DNA of 64,000 nucleotides from Clostridia bacterium (GCA_017453205.1 JAFTKO010000029.1:1-64000); one strand, 5' to 3'. Positions 52,615-62,760 are shown, counted from the first letter of the stretch. Program-made: numbers and translations. Notes: a model not told the origin generated them from the letters alone.

Positions 52615-53309
52615 ACACCTTCAAATCGGTAGCCGACGCCGCGCAAGGTCACGATAAAGCGGCTGTATCTGCCAAGGCTTTTTCGCAACAGCTTGATATG
52701 CGTGTCAAGTGTGCGTGCATCTCCGAAAAAGTCATAGCCCCAAACCTCACAAAGCAATTTTTCACGCGAGAGCGCAATGTTGCGGTTGTTGAGGAGGTAA
52801 AAGAACAGGTCGTATTCCTTGGGTGACATTTCCACGCGCTCACCGTCAATAAAGACCAGCCGCGCCGTCACATCGGCTTTCAGACCGCCTCCGTCCAGAT
52901 CCACGACCACATTGGGGCGCGTATTTTGCCCGGGCGTTGCCACAGGACGGTTTACGCGCTTCATAATGGCATCCACGCGCAACATCAACTCTTTTGGTGA
53001 GAAAGGTTTGGTGACATAATCGTCGATCCCCACCTCAAAGCCGTTGATACGGTCATATTCCTCTCCGCGTGCCGAAAGCATGATGATTGGCGTTTGCGCA
53101 ATTTTCCTTATTTCGCGACAAGCGGAAAAGCCGTCCAGCTCGGGCATCATAATATCCATGATAATGAGGTCGTAAGTGTTGTTTCGGCAAAGCAAAACGG
53201 CTTCCATACCATCGCCCGCCTCGGTGACCCGGTGCCCTTCAAACTCCGCGTATTTGCGAATGATCGCGCGAATACGGGATTCATCGTCAACAACTAAGAT
53301 GTGATACAT
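52611..53309 (-). CDS. OmpR/PhoB family response regulator
   Basis: 232 aa. Receiver domain with acidic pair near 8-9, phospho-acceptor D52 (LIIMDIMMPELDG), Thr/Ser in MLSARGEE and Lys in YVTKPFSPKE. Winged-helix C-terminus with ALSREKLLCEVWGYDFFGDARTLDTHIKLLRKSLG. The partner kinase gene follows with 4-bp overlap. htrA lies 25 bp upstream on the same strand. Confidence 0.96.
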   Translation of the reverse strand: MYHILVVDDESRIRAIIRKYAEFEGHRVTEAGDGMEAVLLCRNNTYDLIIMDIMMPELDGFSACREIRKIAQTPIIMLSARGEEYDRINGFEVGIDDYVTKPFSPKELMLRVDAIMKRVNRPVATPGQNTRPNVVVDLDGGGLKADVTARLVFIDGERVEMSPKEYDLFFYLLNNRNIALSREKLLCEVWGYDFFGDARTLDTHIKLLRKSLGRYSRFIVTLRGVGYRFEGV

Positions 53310-53334
53310 CCGTTTTCCCCTTTTATAGTCTTAT

Positions 53335-54675
53335 TTACTGTAAATCGTTGTTTTTGTAGTAATCGGGAACGTATTCCTGCAAAGTGAGCGTGGTGGAATA
53401 CTCCTTGCCGTCACGGGAATATACGATTGTAAGCTGATCTCCGACCTTGCAATTCTCCATCACGGCTTCAATATCGTCTTTTGTGGTCACAGCGATACCG
53501 TTTACCGAAACGATGCGGTCCTTATTTTTTAAATCACTGTTATATTCAGAGGAGACCACGTATACACCGATCGTGTCCACACGGAACTTGTAATAATAGT
53601 AATTTAAGTTGGAAGAGGTGATATCGAGCAGCTCCAAGCCATGATCCGCGATCCCGCGCACATATCCATACTCGATCAGATCAAGCTCTACCACATATGC
53701 GGAGTCGATCGGAATGGCAAACGCCAAGCCCTCAACGCCTTCCGCAGCATATTTTGCATTGACAATGCCGATCAACTTGCCGTCAAGGTTGAAAAGTCCT
53801 CCTCCGGAGTTGCCCGAGTTGATTGCCGCATTGGTTTGCAGTAAGGTCATAGTCGTGCCGTCCGAGGTGGTGATTACGCGTTCGGTTGCGCTGATAATAC
53901 CGTCTGTGACCGTTCCGCCCAGTGTGCCGAGCGGGTTACCGATTGCCACGACCTTTTCTCCCACGACCAGATCCGCACTGCATCCCTGCTCCACATAGGT
54001 CAAGGGTTCGTTGCTTTGGGGTTCGATACGCAATACGGCAAGGTCACTGTTTTCATCACTGCCGACCAATGCCGCGTCATATTTGGAGCCGGAATTAAGG
54101 GTAACCGTTACCGAAACCGCATTTTCGACCACATGGTGACAGGTGAGGATATATCCGTCCGCGGAAATAATAACGCCGCTACCGGAGCTTACACTTGTTT
54201 GGGAACCAAAGTATGAAGATGAGGTATTGACAGTTGCGTCAATCACCACAACGGCATTCTGTACCTTTTGTACGACTTGAGAGACCTCAAACACATCTTC
54301 CCCCGCGGAGCCGTAGGGCGAGGTTTGCGATTCGGATTTATCGAGAACAGACTGCGGATCACTGTTATAGAGATCCTCCTGGTCGGGTGCAGCGTTGATA
54401 TTGTCGGTTTCGTTCTTGTCTAAAAGTTGAAATGCGTAAAAAGCACCGCCAAAGCCCGCGGCAAAAGAAAACGCCGCGCATAAGAGGATTGTAATGACCG
54501 AAATCAATATTTTTTTTCCACCATTGGGTTTCTGTGGCTTGGGATTTCCGCCGTTCCCCGTGGAACCTCCGGAAGAAAAAACATACTCGTAAGAGCTGCC
54601 CACGCTATGGTCCTGCGAGCCTTGATTATTGCCGCCAAAGATGTTATGATCGAATTGTGAATTTTGATTGTCCAT
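53335..54675 (-). CDS. htrA: HtrA/DegP-type S1C serine protease with PDZ domain
   Basis: 446 aa from the ATG at 54675 (GGAGG upstream). The N-terminal 53 residues are Gly/Asn/Ser-rich and cytoplasmic, followed by one membrane helix at about 55-85, so the protease faces outside. Catalytic triad H181 (TCHHVV), D211 (NSDLAVLRI) and S290 (GNSGGG). One C-terminal PDZ domain at about 340-430. Surface quality-control protease. Lies first in a unit with a two-component system, as in CssRS/HtrA-type stress circuits, though here the protease gene itself is joined to the regulators. Confidence 0.94.
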   Translation of the reverse strand: MDNQNSQFDHNIFGGNNQGSQDHSVGSSYEYVFSSGGSTGNGGNPKPQKPNGGKKILISVITILLCAAFSFAAGFGGAFYAFQLLDKNETDNINAAPDQEDLYNSDPQSVLDKSESQTSPYGSAGEDVFEVSQVVQKVQNAVVVIDATVNTSSSYFGSQTSVSSGSGVIISADGYILTCHHVVENAVSVTVTLNSGSKYDAALVGSDENSDLAVLRIEPQSNEPLTYVEQGCSADLVVGEKVVAIGNPLGTLGGTVTDGIISATERVITTSDGTTMTLLQTNAAINSGNSGGGLFNLDGKLIGIVNAKYAAEGVEGLAFAIPIDSAYVVELDLIEYGYVRGIADHGLELLDITSSNLNYYYYKFRVDTIGVYVVSSEYNSDLKNKDRIVSVNGIAVTTKDDIEAVMENCKVGDQLTIVYSRDGKEYSTTLTLQEYVPDYYKNNDLQ

Positions 54676-54805
54676 AAGATCAAAACCTCCGAGTTTTTTG
54701 AAATTCGTCTTGCAGAATTTCTTGCTTGATGAGTAAATTATAGTTAGCAAATGTGACGGCTGATTGAAGATGGCAGAAAAAAACCTTGAAAAATCGGTAA
54801 TCTTC

Positions 54806-54858
54806 TTGTTTTTTTGCGAATGATTTGGTATAATAAAGGCATCGACTTCTTTATTATA
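54806..54858 (+). promoter_or_regulatory. queG-like gene promoter with a symmetric -10 pair
   Basis: Plus strand TTGTTT (54806-54811), 17-bp spacer, TATAAT (54829-54834). A 10-bp inverted repeat, TATAATAAAG (54829-54838) and CTTTATTATA (54849-54858), puts a second TATAAT in the opposite direction. The htrA promoter itself is unclear. A TATAAT near 54737 on the minus strand lacks a good -35. Confidence 0.6.
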
Positions 54859-54884
54859 TCACAAAAACAGGAAAAGGAAAAGAT

Positions 54885-55724
54885 ATGTTTGCATTTTTAT
54901 CTGATTTTTTTGAAAAAAAGTTGATTGATTGCTGGGCGCCCGTACCGCTTTCCGCCTGTCGGGTGACAAAGCCCTATCTTTTGGAGCGCGCAAATATCTC
55001 CGACGGAACGGTTATCATCATCGCGGTTCCTTATTTTACAAAGGCCTGCGCCGACAAACAAAGGAACATTTCGGCATATGCTGTTTCTAAAAATTATCAT
55101 GATTTTTTTATTAATTTGTTTGATGAATTGATTCTGCTTTTACAAGCAAACTTTCCAAATCAAACCTTTGCAAGCTTTGCCGATCACTCCCCCATCGCTG
55201 AGATCGAGGCGGCGGCACTTGCGGGACTTGGCGTAATCGGTCAAAATCATCTGCTTCTTACTCCCAAATATTCCTCTTACATCTTTTTGGGTGAGATCAT
55301 CACCGATGCGATACTGCCATGCGATACACAAAAAATACAGGGTTGTGAAAATTGCGGTGCCTGTCAAAAAAGCTGTCCGATGGAGGATTGCGGTACCTGC
55401 CTTTCGGCACTGACGCAAAAGAAAGGCGAATTGTCCGAACGGGAGGCCGCCTGTATCGTCAAATACGGCTCCGCGTGGGGGTGTGACATTTGTCAAGAGG
55501 TTTGCCCGCATACAAAGCGCGCTCTCAAGAGTGGGAGCATTTTTACACCCATTCCCTACTTTTATGAGGATAATATTTCTCATTTGACCACGCTAGCTCT
55601 TGACGCCATGAGTGATGAAGCTTTTGTAACTCGTGCTTTTTCATGGCGCGGACGCAACACCGTGCGCCGTAATTTGCTGTTATTGGAAAATCATTTCAAA
55701 GAGAAAGGAGACGAGTGGTGTTAA
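54885..55724 (+). CDS. Epoxyqueuosine-reductase-like double 4Fe-4S protein (short form)
   Basis: 279 aa. QueG-type layout: a B12-binding N-terminal domain with ADHSPIAEIEAAALAGLGVIGQN near 95-117 (conserved Asp), then the ferredoxin module CENCGACQKSCPMEDC near 151 and CDICQEVCPHTK near 203. Full-length QueG has a C-terminal HEAT-like part of about 90-100 residues, which is missing. That makes tRNA modification uncertain. The start matches GGAAAAGGAAAAG. The stop overlaps the addB start by a few bases, so translation is coupled. Confidence 0.8.
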   Translation: MFAFLSDFFEKKLIDCWAPVPLSACRVTKPYLLERANISDGTVIIIAVPYFTKACADKQRNISAYAVSKNYHDFFINLFDELILLLQANFPNQTFASFADHSPIAEIEAAALAGLGVIGQNHLLLTPKYSSYIFLGEIITDAILPCDTQKIQGCENCGACQKSCPMEDCGTCLSALTQKKGELSEREAACIVKYGSAWGCDICQEVCPHTKRALKSGSIFTPIPYFYEDNISHLTTLALDAMSDEAFVTRAFSWRGRNTVRRNLLLLENHFKEKGDEWC

Positions 55725-58700
55725 GGTTGATCTGCGGTCCCTCCGGCAGTGGAAAGACCTCATATCTGACCGATCGGATCAGAGAGGATATTCAAGCCGG
55801 CAGACGCTGCTTTTTATTGGTGCCCGAACAGCAAGCATACATCAGCGAACGCGACCTGCCCGCTTCTTTGCCGAAAAACGCGGGATTGTTTTTTGAGGTT
55901 GTCAATTTTTCGGGACTTGCCGAGGATGTATTCCGTGAGTACGGCGGCGTTACACAGGGATCGGTCAACAACGGTATCCGCACGCTTTTGATGTGGGATA
56001 CCTTGCGCACGCTCTCTCCTCTTTTGAAGCAATACGGAAAAAGCGCATCGGGAGATGCTACGTTGACCGCGTTGATGCTGCAAACCGTATCCGAACTGCG
56101 CACCAACCGCATTGCAGGTGACCGTTTGGAGGAGATTGCAAAGCAATTGCCGGAAGGCTCTCCCTTACAAAAAAAGTTAAGCGACCTTGCGTTGGTTGAT
56201 GCAGTATTCCATGACAAAACCGAGGCTTGCTTTGGGAACGATCCCTCCGACAAGCTGATCCGCATGGCAAGTCTTTTGTGCAAGCACCGATATTTTGCGA
56301 ACTGCCATATTTACATTGATTCCTTTACCAGCTTTACCGCACAGGAATATGAGGTACTGCGCCAAATCTTGGACCAAGCCGACGCTGTCACCGTTTCACT
56401 TTGTACCGATGATTTTCATTCGGCACTCCCGCATTTTGAAAGCACGGTAAAAACCGCCAAACAGCTTTGCAAGCTGGCATCCGCGGTCAATTCTCCGGTA
56501 GACAAGCTGAAAATGCCGCAAAATGCCGAGAAAAAGCCGCACACGCTTTCGATTATCGAGCATGATCTTTGGCGTTTTGATCTTACCAAAGAGGCACGAA
56601 AGTTGCCCCCGCAAGAGGAAGCCGATGTTGTCCGTATGGTTTCATGTGCCAATCTTTACGAAGAAGCCGAGGCGGCGGCGCTCAACATTTTGGAGCTGGT
56701 ACAAAACGGTATGAACTTTGGTGACATTGCCGTGATCGTGCGGGATACCGAGACCTACCGAGGGGTGCTTGATGCCGCCATGGAAAAATACGGCATTCCC
56801 TATTTTTTGTCCGAGCGAACTGAGCTTTCCTCCAAACCGCTTTCGCGTTTGATACTTTCGGCGTTGCGCGCAGTCAGCCGCCATTATCAAGCGCAGGACG
56901 TGATGACCTTGGTAAAAACGGGGCTTGTCGATGTCAGCCTTGCCGACGGTGCGATGTTTGAGGAATACTGCGAAACTTGGCACATCGGCGGAAGTCGCTT
57001 TACCGATGAGGTATGGAGCATGAACCCCGATGGATTGACCACCGAAAGAAGCGCCCGTGCCGAGGAAATATTGGCGGCGGCAAATCGTGTGCGAAAGACC
57101 GTCATTGAGCCTTTGCAACGTCTTGCCGCGGCACTGCGCACATCAGACCGTATGACCGACCGTTGCCGCGCGCTTTATCAATATCTTTGTGAGATTCATA
57201 TTTCCGAAAAGCTATCGGAGCGTGCCAAAAACGAGCTTGCCGCGGGACAGTCCCGTGAGGCGGGCGAAACAGTACGCTTGTATCGCTTTATGACAGACAC
57301 GCTCTCCACGCTTTGTTCGGTCATGCCGGATGCTGTGTTGACGGTGGATGAGTTTATCATGGCACTGACACTTCTCTTTTCCGAAACCGATCTCGGCTCG
57401 GTGCCCAATCTCCACGACTGCGTCATCATCGGTTCGGCGGCGACACTGCGTGTCGAAAATGTAAAAGCCTCCTTTTTGCTCGGACTTTGCGAGGGAGAAT
57501 TTCCCCGCGCGGTCGGAGATGACGGGATCCTTTCCGAGGGAGATAAGGCACAGCTCGAGGAATACGGCATTCTCTTGGATTCGCGGGAACAATTGCGTTC
57601 CTCCGAGGAATTGCTTTATGTGTATCGAGCCATGACCAAACCGACACAAAAGCTTTTTCTTTCCACGGTCTCGGCGCAAACCGACGGCTCCGCACGTACC
57701 CCGTCCCTTGCGTTTTCTCGGGTTGGCTTTTTGTTGGATAAAAAAGCCGAGCTCTTTGACAGCGATGCGGTCGCAAGTGTGCTGAACAATCGGGTTTTAT
57801 CGACTGAGTCGGCACTGTTGCGTGTGAAAGAAAAGGAGCATGGCATCACGCTCCGCCTCTCGCAATCCAAAATACAAGCTTTTATGCTTTGTCCCTACCG
57901 TTATTACAGCACCTATCAGCTCAAACTGCGTGAAAAGAAAGACTCGCGCCCAAGCTATGCCGATGACGGTGTATTTTTGCACTATGTGTTTGAAAAATTT
58001 TTGCGCAACTCGTTGGGGGATGACGGGAAATTACACATTCCGTCCCCGGAAAAGATCGAACCGTTGGCGGACAGAATTATCAATGATTATCTTTTAGAGG
58101 TCTGCCCGCTCCCGCCGGAGCATATGGACCGACGGCTGTTGCATCTGTTTGCACGGTTGCGCAAGCTTTCGGTCATCATGTTGCGCGATATTCTTGCAGA
58201 GCTTTCTGTCAGCGGTTTTGTTCCGTATAAATTTGAACAGGTGATCGGCATGCCCGGCGAGCGCGGTTTGCCGCCCGTGATATTGGAGCTCAAAAACGGT
58301 TCACGCGTGACACTTTCGGGAAAGGTTGACCGTGTGGATCTGTATGACAGCGGCGAAAAGATTTATGTCCGCGTCGTAGACTACAAATCGGGCGTCCATA
58401 AATTCAGCCTTGAGGATGTACGTTCGGGGATGGATATCCAACTCGTACTCTATCTGTTTGCGGTCCTTGCATCCGAGCCCGAACACCTTGCCGCGGGAGG
58501 TGCGCAATATCTGTACGCCGCGACCGAAAAAGGAAGGATCGGAGTTTCACGGAGCGGTTTTCTTGTCGATGATGAAAAGGTCCGCGCTGCCGCAGACGGT
58601 TCCCCGAACGCATCATACACCAAAAAGCTGTTGTTGCAAACCGCAGAGGAGATCAGTACGCTGGGGCAGGAAATGCGTTGTGCGGTGATCTCGGCGGCAG

Positions 58701-58798
58701 AGCGCATTCTTGCGGGCGAAGCGCAAAAAACGCCCTCCGAGGAGGCTTGCCTCTTCTGCCCTGTCCGCACGCACTGCGACAAGGCATATCACAAATAA
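55718..58798 (+). CDS. addB: ATP-dependent nuclease subunit B (AddB)
   Basis: Partner of AddA in the Firmicute RecBCD analogue for double-strand break repair and Chi recognition. I prefer the GTG at 55718, 7 bases after GGAG. A GTG at 55715 is also possible. About 1026 aa. Walker A LICGPSGSGKTSYL near the N-terminus, an inactive helicase-like core, and a C-terminal RecB-type nuclease with VDYKSG near 890. The iron-sulfur Cys are visible: LCPYRYY near 727 and CLFCPVRTHC at the C-terminus. addA follows after 12 bp. Confidence 0.95.
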   Translation: MLRLICGPSGSGKTSYLTDRIREDIQAGRRCFLLVPEQQAYISERDLPASLPKNAGLFFEVVNFSGLAEDVFREYGGVTQGSVNNGIRTLLMWDTLRTLSPLLKQYGKSASGDATLTALMLQTVSELRTNRIAGDRLEEIAKQLPEGSPLQKKLSDLALVDAVFHDKTEACFGNDPSDKLIRMASLLCKHRYFANCHIYIDSFTSFTAQEYEVLRQILDQADAVTVSLCTDDFHSALPHFESTVKTAKQLCKLASAVNSPVDKLKMPQNAEKKPHTLSIIEHDLWRFDLTKEARKLPPQEEADVVRMVSCANLYEEAEAAALNILELVQNGMNFGDIAVIVRDTETYRGVLDAAMEKYGIPYFLSERTELSSKPLSRLILSALRAVSRHYQAQDVMTLVKTGLVDVSLADGAMFEEYCETWHIGGSRFTDEVWSMNPDGLTTERSARAEEILAAANRVRKTVIEPLQRLAAALRTSDRMTDRCRALYQYLCEIHISEKLSERAKNELAAGQSREAGETVRLYRFMTDTLSTLCSVMPDAVLTVDEFIMALTLLFSETDLGSVPNLHDCVIIGSAATLRVENVKASFLLGLCEGEFPRAVGDDGILSEGDKAQLEEYGILLDSREQLRSSEELLYVYRAMTKPTQKLFLSTVSAQTDGSARTPSLAFSRVGFLLDKKAELFDSDAVASVLNNRVLSTESALLRVKEKEHGITLRLSQSKIQAFMLCPYRYYSTYQLKLREKKDSRPSYADDGVFLHYVFEKFLRNSLGDDGKLHIPSPEKIEPLADRIINDYLLEVCPLPPEHMDRRLLHLFARLRKLSVIMLRDILAELSVSGFVPYKFEQVIGMPGERGLPPVILELKNGSRVTLSGKVDRVDLYDSGEKIYVRVVDYKSGVHKFSLEDVRSGMDIQLVLYLFAVLASEPEHLAAGGAQYLYAATEKGRIGVSRSGFLVDDEKVRAAADGSPNASYTKKLLLQTAEEISTLGQEMRCAVISAAERILAGEAQKTPSEEACLFCPVRTHCDKAYHK

Positions 58799-58810
58799 AG
58801 GAGAAGATTT

Positions 58811-61800
58811 ATGGGAAGAACCTGGACCGCCTCACAAGAGGCGGCAATCACCTTGAAAGGCAAATCGATTTTGGTATCTGCGGCGGCGGGGTCGGGAAAA
58901 ACCAGTGTTTTGACCGAACGCATCATCAGAACGCTTACCGACCGCGAAAATCCCGCCGATCTTTCCCGTCTTTTGGTGGTTACCTTTACACGTGCCGCGG
59001 CCGCAGAGCTCAAAGGGCGCATCGCCTCGGCTCTGACCGACGCACTGGCGCAAAACCCCGGCGACAAACGGCTTTCACGTCAATTATTGTTACTTGGAAG
59101 TGCGCAAATTTCCACCATTGACTCCTATTTTCAAAAAATCGTGCGTGCCAACTTTGAACAATTGGGACTGCCTGCAACCTTTCGTATTGCGGATGAAGCC
59201 GAAATTTTACCGCTTGGTATGGATGTCATGGACGGGTTGATCGAGGAATTTTACGACCGCTACACGCTGTCCGAAAGCGCTCCTTCCGCACTCGGGCGTC
59301 TTAAGGGCAACCGATTTGCCGAAGTGCTTGACCATCTGATGTCCAACCGCAGTGACGGAAAGCTGAACACCTGTCTTTTGGAGTTCCTTAAAAACTTTTC
59401 CTCTTATCCGGAGGGGATCGGTCTTTTACACCAATGTGCCGAAACATTGCGCAGAGACGCGGAAAAGCCGTTTTTCGAGACCGATTACGGAAAAGGGCTG
59501 GTCGACCATCTTCGGTCGCTTTTTGGTGGATATACCGAAGATCTCATAGCCTTTCAAAAAGCCTTGGAATACGATCCGGACATTGCCTACAAATGCAATG
59601 CCATTCTCTCCTCCGACCTTTCGTTTTGCCGTACGATGACAGAAGCATTGGAAGAAAAAGACTATCTCCGTGCGCAAGCCGTGGTGTTCTCGTTTATTGC
59701 GGGTAGGTTCCCCACAATCAAAAACAAGCCGGAGGAAGTCACCGCCTATCAAAATTGGAGAACCAAATTTCGCAAGGAGATCACCGAAAAGATACAGGCA
59801 AAGCTGACCTGCTCGGCGGAGGTGATCACTGCGCAAATGTACCGCACCGCTGAGCTTTGCGATATGCTGTATGCGTTTTACAAGGAATACGAAGCCCGCA
59901 TGCTGGCGGAAAAAAACGCACGCGGGATATTGGAGCACAATGATGTACGTTCGATGCTCTACCGTCTTTTGACCGATGAGCACGGTGCTCCCTCGGAGTT
60001 TGCCCAAAAGCTCTCTCTGCAATATGACGCCGTTTATATCGATGAATATCAAGACGTTGATTTGGTGCAAGACCGTATTTTCGCCCTTATCGGCGGGAAT
60101 CGCCGTTTTATGGTGGGAGATATCAAGCAAAGCATTTACGGCTTTCGCGGGAGCGATCCCTCGATCTTTGCGGCGTACCGTCGCGCGATGCCGCTTTATA
60201 CCGACCGGCAAGCCGCGAATGCCGATGGAATCTGTGTATTCATGTCGGACAACTTCCGTTGCGACCGCCCTGTTATTGAATTTACCAATCAAGTTTGTTC
60301 GTTCCTCTTCTCCGCCTGTGAAGAAAGCGTGGGCTACCGACCGCAGGACGATTTGGTATGCTCGAAAAATGCGGGAGAAAAAACGCCTGCACCGGTTCAA
60401 GTTGCCGTGTTTGAAACGCTTGCTGAAGAAGGTGAGGAAGAAAACGGTAACAAAGAGAACAGCGAGGCTGTTTGGGTAGCCGCGGAGATATCGCGCTTGT
60501 TAAGAGAAGAAACCTTGGACAACGGTGTTCGCATTACGCCCTCCGATATTGCGATTTTGGTACGCACCCGCGCACAGGGGGATGCTTTTGCAAAGGCGTT
60601 GGAGGAACTGCATATTCCCGTCACTTCCGAGACCGCCAAGGATTTTTTGCACGAGCCTATCGCAACCGATCTGCTCAATTTGTTGCGCGCCATCGACAAC
60701 CCTTACCGCGATCTGCCGCTGTCCGAGTTTCTACTCTCTCCTTTCGGCGGCTTTGATTTGGAGGAATTGACCGAGGTGCGCGAGGCGTCATCCAATCACA
60801 AGGCGTTGTTTGATGCGATGACGGCGGCATCCGACAAGCTTTCTCCAAAGCTGTTCCAAAAAACGCAAGACATGGTCGCGTGGCTTGAAAAATTAAGAAA
60901 AAAAGCGTCGGTACGTCCGGCAGATCGTTTCTTACGCGAGCTTTATCAAGAGGAAAGAATGGTCGCCTATGCCGATGATCCCTGTTTTTTGGTGCTTTAC
61001 GATCAAGCAAGAATTTATCAACGCACCTCTTGGTGCGGGCTTTACGGGTTTTTGCGCCACATTGACAAGCTTTTGGAGGGCGGAAACATTTCGGCAAACG
61101 GTTTTGCGAAAGCCGAACGTGCTGTTACCGTTATGACCATTCATCACTCCAAGGGACTGGAATACCCCGTGGTCTTTTTGTGTGCTTGCGGTGCGGGCTT
61201 TAACCGAACAGATACCTATGAAACGATCCTGTTCCACAAAAACGTCGGCTGTTCCTCCAAGCTGTACAATGCCGAAACGGGTGAGAGTGAAAATACGGTT
61301 TTGCGTGACGCAGTTCGTCAAGAGATCGACGCCGAACAGACCGAGGAAGGCATCCGCACCCTTTACGTCGCGCTGACGCGTGCAAGAGAGCGGCTGTATG
61401 TTACGGGAACCTTGCGTGGCGCTTGGGAAAAGGCTCTTTCCAATGCAAAAGGGGTGCGGCGCGGCAACCGTTCCTCGGTTTTGGGGTGTAACAGCTTTCT
61501 TGCTTGGATCCTTGCCGCCATGCAGGAGGATCATGCAAAAAAAGCCGATTTTCCTTGCATTTTCCAACATATTTTATCAAATGAGGTAGTAAAAGGGCTC
61601 CCTTACAGCGAGGAAGCATCGGCATTGGAAGCAGCTCCCTCCCAAGCTGTCACGGATACCTCGGCACAGCGATATGCCGATATCAAAAAAGCACATGCGT
61701 CTTTTTCTTATCCGCTGGATGCTCTGCGCGGGCTACCCACCAAGGTTGCGGCCTCCAAACTGCGTCCCGATCTTTTGGACAGTTTGAACGGAGAGGAAGA

Positions 61801-62440
61801 CGACGAGGACACACTGGAGGCACAAATTGCTTTGATGCAAGCCGCAACACCGAGCTTTGAGACGCTTTTGGACGATCACGAAAAGCCGAGTGCCACCGAT
61901 ATTGGAACCGCAACGCACGCCTTTTTGGAATTTTGTGATTTTCAAAAGCTGTATGAAAACGGGATCAAGGAAGAGGCGGCAAGGCTGGTCTCTTTGGGCT
62001 TTATCAGTGAAGCCACGGCGAATATGATCCATTGCGAACAGCTCGAGGATTTTCGCAAAAGCAATTTGATGCAATGGATCCTGCAGGCCGACAAGGTGCG
62101 GAGAGAGCAAAAATTCAGTATGTTTCTCCCACTTGCTTCCTTGACTGCAGACAGCGACTTTGCAAAACGCTTGGGGGAACAACCGATTTTTGTACAGGGT
62201 TCTATCGATCTGCTTTTGACGATGTCCGACGGACGGTTGCTTTTGTTTGATTACAAGACCGATCGCGTGTTCAAGGAAGAATACGAAAAAACGTCACTTT
62301 TTACCGCGCGTATGAAAGAGGCACACGGTAATCAGCTTGCGGTATATTCCGACGCGGTGCAAATGCTGTTTGGAAAACGTCCCGATGCCACCTTTATCTA
62401 TTCCCTGCCGCTCGGTAAAGCGGTTGATATTCAGATTTAA
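58811..62440 (+). CDS. addA: ATP-dependent helicase/nuclease subunit A (AddA)
   Basis: UvrD/RecB-like helicase and nuclease, 1209 aa, normal. Walker A SAAAGSGKTSVL at 23-34, FTRAAAAEL, motif II AVYIDEYQDVD near 408, motif III KQSIYGFRGSD near 439, motif V/VI regions MTIHHSKGLEYPVVF near 776 and TLYVALTRARERL near 855. C-terminal RecB nuclease with DIGTATHAFLEF and LLLFDYKTD near 1141. AGGAG upstream of the ATG. Last gene of the unit. The tail after the stop (62441) is T-poor with no clear terminator. Confidence 0.96.
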   Translation: MGRTWTASQEAAITLKGKSILVSAAAGSGKTSVLTERIIRTLTDRENPADLSRLLVVTFTRAAAAELKGRIASALTDALAQNPGDKRLSRQLLLLGSAQISTIDSYFQKIVRANFEQLGLPATFRIADEAEILPLGMDVMDGLIEEFYDRYTLSESAPSALGRLKGNRFAEVLDHLMSNRSDGKLNTCLLEFLKNFSSYPEGIGLLHQCAETLRRDAEKPFFETDYGKGLVDHLRSLFGGYTEDLIAFQKALEYDPDIAYKCNAILSSDLSFCRTMTEALEEKDYLRAQAVVFSFIAGRFPTIKNKPEEVTAYQNWRTKFRKEITEKIQAKLTCSAEVITAQMYRTAELCDMLYAFYKEYEARMLAEKNARGILEHNDVRSMLYRLLTDEHGAPSEFAQKLSLQYDAVYIDEYQDVDLVQDRIFALIGGNRRFMVGDIKQSIYGFRGSDPSIFAAYRRAMPLYTDRQAANADGICVFMSDNFRCDRPVIEFTNQVCSFLFSACEESVGYRPQDDLVCSKNAGEKTPAPVQVAVFETLAEEGEEENGNKENSEAVWVAAEISRLLREETLDNGVRITPSDIAILVRTRAQGDAFAKALEELHIPVTSETAKDFLHEPIATDLLNLLRAIDNPYRDLPLSEFLLSPFGGFDLEELTEVREASSNHKALFDAMTAASDKLSPKLFQKTQDMVAWLEKLRKKASVRPADRFLRELYQEERMVAYADDPCFLVLYDQARIYQRTSWCGLYGFLRHIDKLLEGGNISANGFAKAERAVTVMTIHHSKGLEYPVVFLCACGAGFNRTDTYETILFHKNVGCSSKLYNAETGESENTVLRDAVRQEIDAEQTEEGIRTLYVALTRARERLYVTGTLRGAWEKALSNAKGVRRGNRSSVLGCNSFLAWILAAMQEDHAKKADFPCIFQHILSNEVVKGLPYSEEASALEAAPSQAVTDTSAQRYADIKKAHASFSYPLDALRGLPTKVAASKLRPDLLDSLNGEEDDEDTLEAQIALMQAATPSFETLLDDHEKPSATDIGTATHAFLEFCDFQKLYENGIKEEAARLVSLGFISEATANMIHCEQLEDFRKSNLMQWILQADKVRREQKFSMFLPLASLTADSDFAKRLGEQPIFVQGSIDLLLTMSDGRLLLFDYKTDRVFKEEYEKTSLFTARMKEAHGNQLAVYSDAVQMLFGKRPDATFIYSLPLGKAVDIQI

Positions 62441-62725
62441 AAAATTTTAGAACGGCAACAGCATTTAGAGTTTCCCCCACCCCCCTCAAACCTTTCAACG
62501 CATTTTTATTTATCACGGGAATGGCTGTTCCTTTTTCGGTAGTTTTCTGACGGCATGGGAATGTTTGTTCGCGCTTCTAAACAATAGCTCCCGCAAACCA
62601 TTACACTTTCTCCGTGGGAGAAAGCGGTTACCACCACCCAAAATGGTTCACACGGTTACATTGAATCCCAATCTCATTACTTAAAAAAGTAAGTGTTGTT
62701 TCCATGAAAATTTTAGCAAATTCTA
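62441..62725. other. Gene-free stretch with small hairpins
   Basis: No gene recognised. A perfect 8-bp hairpin CTTTCTCC-GTG-GGAGAAAG (62606-62624) and a TTACTT-AAAA-AAGTAA palindrome near 62679-62695 are present, plus direct GGTTAC/GTTACC motifs. A C-rich run lies near 62475-62487. Possible remnant of a small RNA or decayed gene. Nothing firm. Confidence 0.4.
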
Positions 62726-62754
62726 TTGACAAACGCCAAAGAAAGATGTATAAT
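62726..62754 (+). promoter_or_regulatory. Consensus promoter of the SLC13-type transporter gene
   Basis: TTGACA (62726-62731), 17-bp spacer, TATAAT (62749-62754): perfect SigA match. The start point would be near 62761. Confidence 0.9.
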
Positions 62755-62760
62755 ACTTTG

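Noticed and set aside
59426..60400. Minus-strand 324-residue frame
   Set aside because: Antisense shadow within addA.
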